Assembly: GCF_030052815.1 (NCBI RefSeq)
Contig: NW_026614696.1
Span: forward strand, 62,001-126,000
From: Hevea brasiliensis
Lineage: Eukaryota; Streptophyta; Magnoliopsida; Malpighiales; Euphorbiaceae
Direction: 5' to 3'
Length of the DNA: 64,000 nt
Made by a program: the position numbers and the translations under genes. The first letter of the stretch is position 1, and each line of letters begins with the position of its first letter. The notes beneath the pieces are model-generated. The model saw only the letters and a list, made by a program, of their open reading frames with translations. It was not told the DNA's origin and made no database searches. Shown piece by piece: positions 44,939 to 56,597 of the stretch.

Positions 44939-47900
44939 TGTAACACCCCTATTTGTATAGCCTGGTATATTTTACTGTTCCGGTGACCGGTGTTGGTCCG
45001 AATAATTAAGGGGATTAGAACCATACTTAAGACAACTAGATAAACCATAAACACAAATAATTAGTAATGTCCAATTAGTTAAGTATAAACAAGAAAAACT
45101 GAACATAGGAAGTTAAACGAGCCGCACTGTGACTCGGGAACGATTGTGAAGTCAATTTAAACTCAAATTTCGAATCATAAAATGTGATGCCGCCGTCTTT
45201 AGGACCCTTATAAACACAGTGGAAAAGAGAAAATCACGAAAAAGAACTGTTAAGCCACTCAAATAATTAGGTCAGGGAGCCGGAAGAAATATGGAATTAA
45301 TTGCAAACCAGGATGAACCAGCGAGGAGCAATTTGGTCAATTGGCCCCGAGAGCTGACTCCTGACCTAACTGTCAAATAAAATCGGAGAAAAAAAAATTT
45401 TGGAATCGAGAATTAAATTAAAGAACTAATAGAAAAATAAATTAAAAAAAAAAAAGAAAATGGAAAAGTCAAAAGGTGATGACATCATGCATGACCTCAT
45501 GCATGATGCCATAAAAACAATACTTAATATATTTATTTAATTGGGATTTTTGGGTCTTCCATAAGGATAAAAAAAAAACAAAAAGAAAAAAAAAAGAGAT
45601 AAAGGTCTTCATCAAAACGTCACTTTCCCTCTCCCTCTCATCTCCATGGAAATTCCTCCATTAAAGTTGTCTTCAAGCTTTGAAACCCTCGCTAAACCTC
45701 AACTTCTCCCATACTTGCTTCACAAAAGCTTGTTCTAGTCACTTGGGAAGGAGATTGACGACAAAAAGAAAAAGAAAGGAAGAAGTTTTGAAGAAAAAGA
45801 AATTCTACATAAAAGGTTAGTAATCAAATTTGATAATTTGAGTTTGATTCTTACATTTCTAACTTATTGAGCTTGTAAATAAACTTAAAATGGAAAGAAA
45901 ATTTGTTGAGGGATTATATAGAATTTTGGACAGCTGGGGTTTGGTTGGACAAAGTATAAATTTGTTTGAGCTAAACATGTTAGGAAGCTTAATTGAGTTA
46001 AGGGAGCATGTTTATAAGTGTTTAATTAGCTAAATGCAACAAATGATATGAATTAGGGTTTTGAACATTAGAGTTTAGAGACAAAAAATGTGAAGAAGTG
46101 CTAAATGATGTCTTTGACATAGTTTAAGGAAAGAAATGGTCAATTGTGACCAAAAGAGGTGTGTTAGGAGTGTTAAATTAAAAGCCAAATTCGGATTGGG
46201 TATGCACCATGACCAAAAGTCAACTTTGAGGGACCAAATATGAAATTTTACAAGTCCAATTGGTATGGGACCAATTGGGACTGAAAATAGGCACTAAATG
46301 ACACAATTTTCATTTAGGAAGCATGCCCAAAAAGTGACCAAAACCTAGTAAACAAACTGACCAAACTTGAAAATCTGCAGTATGAACAGTACACATAAAC
46401 AGTAATCGTGTTTGGGTCATAACTCGAGCTAGGCAGGTCAAAATGACCTAAAATTTTATCAATGGTTAGATGAGATATAGACCTAAAACTTTCATGAAGA
46501 AACACCAACCCAAATTATGCCATTAAACCAATCAAATTAGTGAGCAAAGTTGACTCACTGAATCTGCAAAACTGCAGATTTACCACATGAACAGTAAAGT
46601 TTCAATGGCTATAACTCTCTCTAGAAAACTCTGATTTAGGTGATTCTTGAACCGATGGAAATCTAAGACATATTAGAACATTTCATATGAAGAAAATTAG
46701 ACCAAATTATGGACTTAACTTGATCAAATTGCTGAACGAAGTTGGATCAATAAATCTGCTAGAAATAAATTCTGCAGCATGAATAGTAACTGTATTTTGG
46801 CTATAACTTGAGCTACAAAACTCCAATTGGGGTGATTCAAAAAAGGAGAAAAAACTTAAGACAATGGGAAACATTTTCTATGAAGAAAGTTTCACCAAAT
46901 TCTAACAATAAAGTGACCAATGGAACAGTGCAACTTAGGACTCCAAAACTAAAATTTACCAAATTTGCCTAAAAGACTTAGAATTTGAGTAAACAACCAA
47001 AACCAACAAGTTTTGTGACCAAAATGTGGTATGTGGGTGAAGTAGGAATTCCCATACCTATTAAGCCTTAGAAAGTCAACAATTTGACTTGAATAGTATA
47101 ATGAATAGTAACCCCGAAACACAAAATTTCAAGAACGTCGAGTTTAGCACGTTAGAGCTAGGTAAAAGTGAAGCTAAATTTATTTTGGATTTATGTTAAG
47201 TTCTAGTACTGAAACATTGTGAAATTGTGTGTTTCAGTTGGAAAGAATACCGGGAAAGAACCCGAGGAACCGAGTCAAGGCCAAGAGGCAACTCGCTTGA
47301 GGTTTATGCACAACTAACTCTTTTGTTATTTTTCAATTCCAAATTGATTTGAAATAAATTTATTGTATGATTTATGATTTTTGTTGTGTTGAGAATTTTA
47401 ACTTATTGAATGTAATTGTATAATTTGAATATAAATTTTCTTATGCATTTAAGGATTTATTGCATTGTTTTGAGGATTGTAAATTTTAAGTTTGATGTGT
47501 TGCCAACCTTGAGCATGAATTTATGATGATTAAATATGTTAATGATTTGTAAACACTTTGTAAATAGAAATTGTTTTGAATATGATTTGAAACCACAGTT
47601 GACATGACAAAATATGTTGTGAATTCTCATTAGCTTGTCTAGTGAGATAACTCCTCCACTTGATGGGGCGAGTTTCTTCCTCTCTGGCTTGCCAGTTGGG
47701 GAATGATGTGAATGAGTACTCATATATACTAGCTAGTCTTTGTTTCTCCCTTTTAGCCTCGGTTATTGGGAGAATGTGAAATGTCGTGGTGTACAACACG
47801 GCATCTATTTGAATTTTGGGTCATGGGTTCGACTGTGTGTATTGTTGGCAACGCCCTTTAAATTATGCATGATTTGATAAATTGTGATTGAAATAAATAA

Positions 47901-48880
47901 TTTGTCAGTGATTCAAAAATTTTTGTATTGTTTCGAAATTTAAAAGAAATGTAAATAAATAGTTACTATTTGATCAAAATGTTATTCAAATGAATAATTT
48001 GCATGAATGATAATGTTGATTTCTGAAGGTCATGGATTTTGAAGAATTTAGAAATTTTAAAATTCTATTTGTTATGAATTGTCAAGAATAATTTGTATTA
48101 AGTTTTAAATTATTAGTTTGTGCACTACTAAGTTCACCACTCAGCGATAGCTTTGTATGTTGTCGCAGATATAGAGACTAGAGGAGCAGCAGATTGAGCT
48201 GCTGAGGACAGGGGAGCTACCTGCTAGAAGTTATCGGGTATAATTTATACCCTGACTATAAATATTCATTTTGATGTATGTATTGCACGTAATTGTATGG
48301 ACTTGTAAAATCGGTCTTGAGCAGTTTGTACAAAGTTTGTATAAAGTTGTAATAAATTTAGTTTGGATTTTCTTAATATAAATTTTTAGTATGATCAATA
48401 TAAATTGTTTTGTCTCTAATGAAATATGAGTGGAACTATTTTATTTAATCTGAATGAAATGTATTGCTAATATTTTGAGGATTATTGAATTTTGAACTTG
48501 AGAAATTGATTGAAATGATTGTGGAGTTGTTGAAATGGATTGAGTTTGATTGTGAAATTGAAGAAGTTATTAAGAAAACATTTTTAGAAGTGCTTTTTAC
48601 AGGTATTTGAAGAACTGGTTTCTCAAAATACAGATAGAACTCTGTCAAAATTTTTATTAAATTTGCAGAAAATTAAAATGGACCAAAAATATTAACTAGA
48701 TTTACTTTTAATTATATGTTTTAAATACCTATTAGAAAATGCTCACCACTTGTCAAAAGTAAGAAAATTGTTTAAAATCTCTTGTAGGGTACTTAATGAG
48801 TTATCGGTAGGTGGAGTTCGGTAGTTCATTAGGTATTCTATGGGATCATGTTATGCTTTACAGAGGGGTAAGGTGTGACA
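44939..48880 (+). mobile_element. Gypsy-2 3' LTR
   Basis: Starts TGTAACACCCCTATTTG and ends GGTGTGACA, 3942 bp. It is nearly identical to the 5' LTR apart from the duplication, scattered substitutions and a short extra segment near 45955-45965. Confidence 0.92.
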
Positions 48881-48885
48881 AAGTA

Positions 48886-49622
48886 CAAATAATTGATGTG
48901 CCTTATCATGCCCCCTCAATTCATGCAGGCATATTGCATGAATTGTAAATAAGTCCCGAAGATGTTCATGGTGTTGTTTTTCTAGAGGCTTAAACAAGTT
49001 GATCTTTCAAAGAAATTAATTTAACATTGATTTCATTCTTAGCAACTTTGTCACAAACACAATGGAAGTTAACCTCTGTATATTTCATTCAAGCATAAAA
49101 CATTGGGTTTGACACCAATGTTTCTCACCAAATAATTGGTGGGATAGGGTTGCATGTTAATTTCACAAAGTAATTTTTGTATCCATGTTACATCACTAGT
49201 AGCAGACGTAATAGTGTCTATATTGCCTCTATAGATAATTTGGCCATAATTTTCTACTTTTTTGAGTTCTAGCTAATGAGATTATTGTCCATGAAAATTT
49301 CATAACCTGTGGTGGATTTCCTATCATCAATGTTATTGGCCCAATCAACATCCATATAAACATTAAGTTGTTGTGTGTTGGATTTTATGAGAAGTAGACC
49401 ATGATGCAGTATTTGTTGTAGATAATGAAGAATTTGTTTAATGACAGTCCAATGTTCTTTAATAGGATAATGAAGAAACTGAGAGACTTTGTTCATAGAG
49501 AAGGTTATATCAGTTCTGGTGAAGCCAAAATATTAAAGGCCACCAATAATGCTTTTATACAATGTGGCATCAGGAGAAGTAGCAATAAAGGTAGTGGTGA
49601 GTTTATCTTTAGCACTAGCAGG
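48886..49622 (-). pseudogene. Copia-4 RT end, RNase H, polypurine tract and LTR start
   Basis: On the minus strand from 49622: SAKDKLTTTFIATSP, then DATLYKSIIGGL, a TAA, YFGFTRTDITFSMNKVSQFL, then VYMDVDWANNIDDRKSTTGY, the copia RNase H start. Further left the frame breaks but SDVTWIQKLL is readable near 49180. A tract complementary to CCCCCTCAATTC (48909-48925) is the polypurine tract, followed by the LTR start. GCAGG at 49618-49622 is one target copy for Gypsy-3. Confidence 0.82.
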
Positions 49623-52524
49623 TGTGACGCCCCTTACCCGTTTACAGTGTAACAGAGCAAGGTGTGCCACATTTGGTGCCGAAGCACCCTATCTTGTCTT
49701 GTCATATTCATTGTTAATTTTAAATACCATTTAAATAGGTAATCCATGTGTGGGAAATTTTTTTTTTTTTTAATTTCTGTGGAGATTCGAACAGAGCCTC
49801 CTCTATTTTATTAGCATCTGAAAGGTTTTACTATTTACCTGTTAACATAATCATATTCCATTCATTTTCTTATATATCATGTCATTCATAAATTCTCACG
49901 TAATTCCAAGAAAAAGATATATTTCATTCATGTGGAAATCCATATACAAAAATTTACAAATTTATTTACAACACAAAATATGATTGCATGATGTTATGTA
50001 CAATAAACCAAAATACTAAGTCTATACATGGGCCCTACCAACAAAATACAGACTATTGAGGTGACTCTAGACTATGGCAGATCTGGTCAAATCTACGTAA
50101 GAGCCCTACTGCAGTGGCATTGACTGGTCTCTAGTACCTATGTGATGGAAAATCAATGCGCTAAGCGAATTGCTTAGTGGTGCATAATTTAAAATAAAAG
50201 TAATTAAATAATCAATGGTAAAAAATCACAATCGGTTCATTTCTAAATTCTGGTTCTATAACTAGGCAGCTTTTGGATTTAGAATTTACCTACTTAATTG
50301 AACATGTTGCAGCCACTTTTAGGCCTATTGTTCTCCACAGAAATTGTTGCCCTATGTCTTAGGGTCATTCAAAATTTTGAATTGAAAAATTTCAAGTTTT
50401 GTAGAATTAATTATAGTTAAATAACTTGCCTGGACTCATGTACCCTGTGCCAACAGGATTGCAGTTCAGGTCAGTGGCTTTGACTTAACTTTTAGGATTC
50501 TTACATTCATAATTTGAGGACAGTGTCTAAAACAAAGTTGGAGCCCTATTTCTTAGGTTTCCAAAATAGTATGGCTCATCCCAATTGGAGTTTCCTAGTG
50601 GGAGATATGACTAAAAGACTATTCTAGGGTGAAGTGATCACTTACGAAATTTTCAAAATTTGCATACTAAATTGACCTAGCCAATTGACCTAGTTCCCTT
50701 GATTTATGGGTTTTGGTCAAAACACTAATGTTGTAGATCTATGTCTTATAGAAATTTTGCCACTAGTTTCATTGAAGTTGGATTTTTTTAGACCAATTTA
50801 TAGCCATTTTGCCAAAATTGGTCGGGTAGGCCTATGTCCAGCAAATTCTAGGCAGTATGGTACTGGACAGTTTTGTAACCTAACTTAGGTCAGTAATTTA
50901 GTTTAGTTAGAGGCATTTTTAGGCTCTATGTTCTTCATGAATGTTGTAGTCCTATGTCTAAGATTTTCAATGGTGTAAAAATTAGGTCATATGGACCTGT
51001 CTAGAGGGAGTTATGACCAAATGAATATGTACTGTTCATTTGGTCATTTTTTCTGGGTTCGGTGTATGATCAGCCGGATTGAAACAGTAACTAGGTCAAT
51101 TTGTGGACAGAATTTGAGCATGATTTCTTCACAAAAAATGGAATATTTTGGCCCTAGTTTCACCTCAAATTGGCCTCATACCAATTAGAACAACACAAAT
51201 TCAGTTATAGGGCAAAATCAACACTGGACTCAATGAGTCCCGCAACCTGCATAGCAAAGGCACTCCCAATTTCATTTCCTCCAACTCCTAAATTACAATT
51301 TGGCATACATGGCACTTCTAATAAGCAACAATTCATCTTAATAAGGTCAATTTCAAGCATAGCACAAAATCCCCAATTCATGATTACAAACCCTAATTTG
51401 AAATTTCAAAACTCAATCAATTCAATTCCTATCACTTCTCATGCATATAACCTCATCAATCATCATCACTAATCATGTATATATGCAAGAATTCATCAAA
51501 CCCCATAAGGTTCCCAAGGCTGCCAAATTAGGGATGTTTAATTCCTTGACCAATTCTTTCAATTTCTTGAATTTCCCACTTAATTTGGCATGCATATTAC
51601 ACCTAAAATTGGAAGAAAAGGGTTTTAATGCAGTAACCTTTAAGGGACACTTCTTGGACTTGTGAAAACCTCCTTGTTTCCTCTTTTCTTGGCTACCAAT
51701 AGCTTAGTCTAGGTGTGGGATTAATTTTTGATGAAAGGACTTGTGGATTTTGGTGGAGGGGTGAAGGGGAAATCATGCTCAAGGTTGACAAAAATGGTGG
51801 AAGGGTGCTACCTATGGTAGCCAGCCAAGGGAGAGATGGAACGAAGAAGATGAATTTGATTTTTTTGGTCAAATTTTGTCTTATTTTTACTTCTTTATCC
51901 AAATTTTTTTAAAGTTTTATTAATAAGATAATAATGACATTATCCATGATGTCATAAATCCCATTTCTTTCCTTTTCTCTTCTTTTCTTTTTTCATTTCC
52001 ATTGCAATTTTCATGATTTTAATTCATTTTATGTGTGTTAATCTCTCTCATTTTAATTGACATTTGGGTCAAAATTTCACTCCGAGGGTTAAATGACCAA
52101 AATGCCATTCATTATGCTTGTAGGGTTATTTTTGTCTATACCGATTAATAAATTTTTTTGAATTTTTTTTGACATTTTTAATATCACTTATACCTCAGTA
52201 AACCTTCAATTAAGTCCCAAAAATTATTTCCTAGGGTTCCTTGTGGGTCTGGGGTTGGCAACTGTCTTCATAGTCACTTTCTGGTATGGTCACCCATCGT
52301 TGGAACCTCGGCTCATTTAACCCAGTTGCATTTCATTTCCTTTATTTTCTCTTAATTTTTCTTATATTTTCTTAATATTTATTCCATCAATTTATGTCTC
52401 CTCACTATAGTTTAAGTGTAGTTCCAGACATTCTGACTGTTCGAACAGACATTCTGGCTGTCCGAACAAGCATTAGTCATCGGAATAGTAGAGTATATGG
52501 ACTACCTACAGTGAGGGCGTTACA
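49623..52524 (-). mobile_element. Gypsy-3 3' LTR
   Basis: 2902 bp. On the minus strand it begins TGTAACGCCCTCACTGTAGG and ends AAGGGGCGTCACA. The solo LTR at 25264 and the fragment at 60958 belong to the same family. It carries the ~190-bp-type modules near 50300-51050. ORFs inside are LTR noise. Confidence 0.9.
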
Positions 52525-52973
52525 ATTCTTCCCCTACCTAATGTGAAAAGCTGAGGGAACAGTTGCCTCATCGTCTCCTCCCTCTCTCATGTCGCCTCTT
52601 CTGTGTTGTGGTGTCTCCATAGGACTTTCACCAATGGAATTCTCTTATTTTTTAGCTCTTTTATCTCCTGTGCCAAGATTCTGATTGGCTCTTCTTCATA
52701 TGTCAAGTCAAGTTGTACAATTATTTCTTCTATTGAAATGATATGTGAAGGATCTGATCTGCATCTCCTGAGCATCGACACATGGAATACGCTGTGAATC
52801 TTGTCCAACTCAAGCAGTAAGGCTAGCCTGTAGGCTACTGGACCCACACATTCAATGACATCGTATGGACTAATAAACCTAGGGCTTATCTTACCCTTTT
52901 TGACAAATCTTAGCACTTTCTTCCAAGGTGATACCTTGAGAAATACCTTATCGCCAACCTCATACTCTGGCAT
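52525..52973 (-). pseudogene. Gypsy-3 integrase C-terminus and chromodomain
   Basis: On the minus strand from 52973: YEVGDKVFLKVSPWK, then GKISPRFISPYDVIECVGPV (GPY/F-type module), LDKIHSVFHVSMLRR, then the chromodomain EEEPIRILAQEIKELKNKRI and PLVKVLWRHHNTEEAT. A TGA replaces the Trp expected after EEAT. The frame continues to the polypurine tract at about 52525-52540. Chromodomains of this group direct integration towards heterochromatin by reading histone marks. Confidence 0.88.
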
Positions 52974-53247
52974 ATGACTTCTGTCTATCTGAGACGACTT
53001 TCAAATTGTCTCTGATGAGTTTCACCTTCTCTTCAGTCTACCTCACTAAGTCTGGGCCCACTACTTTCTCCTTACCCATCTCTGTCCAACATAAGGGAGT
53101 CCTGCATCTCCCATACAATGCTTCATATGGAGCCATTTTTATGCTGGCTTGGTAGCTATTATTATAAGCAAACTCTACCAAAGGAAGGTACTTCTCCCAA
53201 CTTCCTTCAAAGTCAATAATACAGCTTTGAAGCATATCCTCCAATAC
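52974..53247 (-). pseudogene. Gypsy-3 integrase, part after the intron-like insertion
   Basis: On the minus strand it resumes with VLEDMLQSCIIDFEGSWEKY, then LPLVEFAYNNSYQASIKMAP and YEALYGRCRTPLCW, the conserved end of the gypsy integrase core. It runs to WTEMGKEKVVGPDLVR and breaks briefly before the YEVGDKVFL block. Confidence 0.88.
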
Positions 53248-53324
53248 CTATCATATCATTCATGTCATGTCATTGTTATCATTCCTTTAACAATTATAAC
53301 AATTCACTAAGTTCTAAGGGTTAC
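53248..53324 (-). other. 77-bp GT-AG intron-like insertion in integrase
   Basis: On the minus strand the insertion starts GTAACCCTTAG and ends ATATGATAG, between the codons of SERVIQ and VLEDML. Removing it restores the frame exactly. It is AT-rich, with a TGATAAC-like branch-point candidate, and includes in-frame stops. It is close to the minimum size of plant introns. Confidence 0.75.
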
Positions 53325-53693
53325 TTGAATCACCCTTTCGGACTGTCCATCCGTCTGAGGATAAAAAGCCGTACTGAAATGCAGTTGAGTGCCTAACAAC
53401 TCCTGTAACTTCATCCAAAACCTCGAAGTAAACCTCGGGTCTTGGTCAGATATGATCGATGTCAGCACTCTATGTGACTGTACTATCTCAGCTATGTAGA
53501 TCTCTGCTAATCTTTCCAATGAGTAGTCAGTTCTGATAGGTAAGAAATGAGCTAATTTTGTTAATCTATCAACAACCACCCAGATATTATCATGCTTCTT
53601 CTGTGTCAAAGGTAGCCCAGTTATAAAATCCATGGTGATGCAGTCCCATTTCCACTCTGGTATAGATATGGGTTGCAGCAACCCTAATGGAAC
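53325..53693 (-). pseudogene. Gypsy-3 integrase catalytic core
   Basis: From 53693 on the minus strand: LLQPISIPEWKWDCITMDFI (first Asp), VVVDRLTKLAHFLP, then SIISDQDPRFTSRFW (second Asp) and FYPQTDGQSERVIQ (catalytic Glu). The DDE triad is intact. The stop just before VPLGLLQ (53691-53693) stands at a Gln position. Confidence 0.92.
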
Positions 53694-54401
53694 CTAATGC
53701 TTAGCTTTAACCTCCTGGCATGTCAGACATCTAGTCACAAAATCACTAATATCTTTCTTTATTTTAGGCCACCAGTACTGTGCCTTTGGGTCATGATACA
53801 TCTTGGTACTTCCTGGGTGCATAGCAAGGAAGCTACTGTACTCCTCTTTCAAGATATTATTCTTCAGTTCCTCATCTCTTGGTACACAGATTCTGCCTTT
53901 ATAATACAGGCACCCATCTCCTTTCAAGTCATAATCAGTCTCCTTCCCCTCTTTAACTCTGCCCATAATAGTTATCAACTTTTCATCCCTTATCTGTGCT
54001 TCTTGTATTTGCTGTAGCAAGTTTGGCTTTACATGAAACTTGGCCAAAATAGTCCTATCTGGTGCTAAGGACAACCGAGCATTCAGTGCTCTCAAAGCCA
54101 TCGTGGACTTCCTGCTCAGTGTGTCAGCCACTACATTTGCCTTCTCAGGGTGATAGTTGATCACACAGTCATAATCCTTAAGGAATTCAACCCATCTCCT
54201 CTATCTCAGATTAAGTTCCTTCTAGGTTGGCAAGTACTTCAGACTCTTGTGATCCGTGTAGATATAATACTTCTCATCGTATAAGTAATGCCTCCATATC
54301 TTCAATGCAAATATTATTATTGTCAATTCCAGATCATGCATTGGGTAGTTTTTTTCATGTGGCCTTAGCTATCTGGAAGCATAGGCAAATACTTTCCCTT
54401 C
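53694..54401 (-). pseudogene. Gypsy-3 RNase H end and integrase zinc finger
   Basis: On the minus strand: EGKVFAYASR, stop, [33 protein letters not shown], stop, KELNLR, stop, RRWVEFLKDYDCVINYHPEK, then VVADTLSRKS closing RNase H. The integrase HHCC finger follows: HPGSTKMYHDPKAQYWW and CLTCQEVKAKH. Stops stand where Gln is expected. Confidence 0.88.
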
Positions 54402-55260
54402 TTATATTAGAACACACCCAAGCCTGTTATGAGAGGCATCACTGTAGATCACATAGTCTTTCCCCAACTTTGGTTGTATCAACGCTAGGGCCTCTATGAG
54501 CATAGCCTTTAGCTTTTCAAAGCTAGCTTGGCATTTGTCATTCCAGTCAAACTTGACATTCTTATGTAGCAGCTTAGTCAGTGGGGCTGCTATAAGGGAG
54601 AATCCCTTCACAAATCTCCTATAGTACCCAGCTAACCCCAAGAAGCTTCTGACCTCTGTTACATTTTTAGGAGGCTTCCATTCAACTACTGCTTCAATCT
54701 TCTTTGGATCTACCTTGATCCCATCTGCTGATACAATGTGCCCAAGAAAAGATATCTCATCTAACTAGAAGTCACACTTGAACAACTTGGCATACAACTG
54801 CTTTTTCCACAGTGTCTATAGTACTAATCGTAGGTGTTCATCATGCTCCTCTCGGTTCTTAGAATACACCAGAATATCATATATAAAGACCACAATAAAC
54901 CGATCCAAGTAGGGATAAAAGATACGATTCGTTAGGTCCATAAAAGTTGCTGGTGCATTCGTCAGCCTAAATGACATCACTAGGAACTCATAGTGTCCAT
55001 ACCGGGTTCTGAAAGCAGTTTTTGGCACATCTCTCTCCTTTACCCTTAATTGATGGTAGCCTGATCTGAGATTTATTTTGGAAAATATATCGACTCCCTT
55101 CAGTTGATCAAACAGGTCATCTATCCGTGATAAAGGATATTTGTTTTTTACAGTCACCTTATTTAGCTGCCAGTAGTTTATACAAAGCCGAAGGGTACCA
55201 TCCTTCTTTTTCACAAATAGCATCGGTGCTCCCCATAGTGACACACTTATCCAGTAGTTC
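54402..55260 (-). pseudogene. Gypsy-3 reverse transcriptase and RNase H start
   Basis: On the minus strand: [55 protein letters not shown], then [20 protein letters not shown]. The usual FIDDILVYS active site reads FIYDILVYS: the first Asp of the DD pair is Tyr. After two stops the connection region [20 protein letters not shown] and the RNase H motif IYSDAS follow. Stops occur at 55245, near 54815 and near 54765, each at an expected Gln or Trp. Confidence 0.9.
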
Positions 55261-55765
55261 CTATAACTGAACTTTTAACTCTCTCAGTTCAGTAGGTTCC
55301 ATCTTACATGGAGCAATGGAAATCGGTACAGTACCCGACATAACCTCTATAGCAAACTCTACCTCTCTTTCTAGTGGCAAACCAGACAACTCTTCCTGAA
55401 ATACATCCGAAAAATCACATACAGTGGGGATGTCTAGTAAGCTCAGGCTATTCCTCCTAATGTCAACCATACGTGTTAAGAAAGCCTCACAGCTTTTCCT
55501 CATCAATCTTTTGGTTGCTGTGGTTGATATGATAGTAGAAAGACAAACCCTTCCTTCACCCACAACTGTAATCTCATCCCTATCTACTGTTTGTAGTGAA
55601 ATTCTCTTCAACCGACAATCTACCATCGCCTGATGACGTGATAACCAATCCATTCCCAGTATCACATCAAACTCATGAAATGGTAGTTTAATCAAATCGG
55701 CTGGAAACTCATAACCCTGTATTCTCAGAGGACAACGCAATTCACTATGACACTATGGCCTTATT
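55261..55765 (-). pseudogene. Gypsy-3 protease C-terminal part and RT N-terminus
   Basis: Reads PLRIQGYEFPADLIKLPFHE, FDVILGMDWLSRHQAMVDC (the conserved end of chromoviral protease), then CDFSDVFQEELSGLPLEREV at the start of RT. The active-site half of the protease is missing because LTR sequence begins at about 55765. Confidence 0.88.
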
Positions 55766-56597
55766 CATAGTGTGGGATTAATTTCTTGGCTGCCAATAGC
55801 TTAGTCTAGGTGTGGGATTAATTTTTGATAAAAGGACTTATGGATTTTGGTGGAGGGATAAAGGAGAAATCAAGCTTAAGCTTGACAAAAATGGTGGAAG
55901 GGTGCTACCTATAGTAGCCGGCCAAGGGAGAGATGGAAGGAAGAAGATGAATTTGATTTTTTGGTCAAATTTTGTCTTATTTTACTTCTTTATCCAAATT
56001 TTTTTTAAGTTTTATTAATAAGATAATAATGACATCATCCATGATGTCATAAATCCCATTTCTTTCCTTTTCTTTTCTTTTCTTTTTCCATTTCCATTGC
56101 AATTTTCATGATTTTAATTTATTTTATGTGTGTTAATCTCTCTCATTTTAATTGACATTTGGGTCAAAATTCTACTCTAAGGGTGAAATGACCAAAATGC
56201 CCTTCGTTATGCTTGTCGGGCTATTTTTGTCTGTACCGATTAATAAATTTTCTTGAATTTTCTTTGACATTTTTAATATCATTTATACCTCAGTAAACCT
56301 TTAATTAAGTCCCAAAAATTATTTCCTAGGGTTCCTCGAGGGTTTGGGGTCGGCAACTGTCTTCACAGTTGCTTTCCAGTACAGTCACCCATCGCTGGAA
56401 CCTCAGCTCATTTAACCCAATTGCATTTCATTTCCTTTATTTTCTCTTAATTTTTCTTATATTTTTTAACATTTATTCCATTAATTTATGTCTCTTCACT
56501 ATAGTTTAAGTATAGTTCCAGACATTCTAGCTGTCTGAACAGATATTAGTCGTTGGAACAGTAGAATATACGAACTATCTATAGTGAGGGCGTTATA
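55766..56597 (-). mobile_element. Gypsy-3 5' LTR, truncated
   Basis: Matches 51685-52524 of the 3' LTR, so only about the first 0.8 kb of a 2.9-kb LTR remains. The outer end is GGGCGTTATA, a decayed GTTACA. At the internal junction TGTGGGATTAATTT appears twice (about 55770 and 55813), but only once in the 3' LTR. This is a small local duplication at the deletion point. Confidence 0.88.

Larger units (their letters stand above)
37633..48880 (+). mobile_element. Gypsy-2, Ty3/gypsy element, family A
   Basis: Two long LTRs (37633-41921 and 44939-48880) flank 3.0 kb of decayed internal sequence. The duplicated target AAGTA is exact at 37628-37632 and 48881-48885. The internal part keeps a primer site, gag ends with a CCHC knuckle, a protease active site, the integrase C-terminal tail and a polypurine tract. 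The chromovirus Tekay/Del type is likely from LTR length and motifs. The LTRs are very similar, so the insertion is fairly recent, yet the coding region is badly decayed. It may have moved as a defective copy. Confidence 0.9.
49623..56597 (-). mobile_element. Gypsy-3, Tekay/Del-like chromovirus, family B, minus strand
   Basis: The exact duplication GCAGG lies at 49618-49622 and 56598-56602. On the minus strand the order is a truncated 5' LTR (right), protease, RT, RNase H, integrase, chromodomain, polypurine tract and a complete 3' LTR (left). Gag, the primer site and most of the 5' LTR are gone. The protease fragment abuts LTR sequence near 55765, so one deletion took everything between. Domain order and chromodomain place it among chromoviruses. 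Nine premature stops make it inactive. Confidence 0.92.

Noticed and set aside
51170..51912. Several ORFs of 65-100 codons
   Set aside because: They lie in the Gypsy-3 3' LTR; similar sequence is noncoding in the other family B LTRs.
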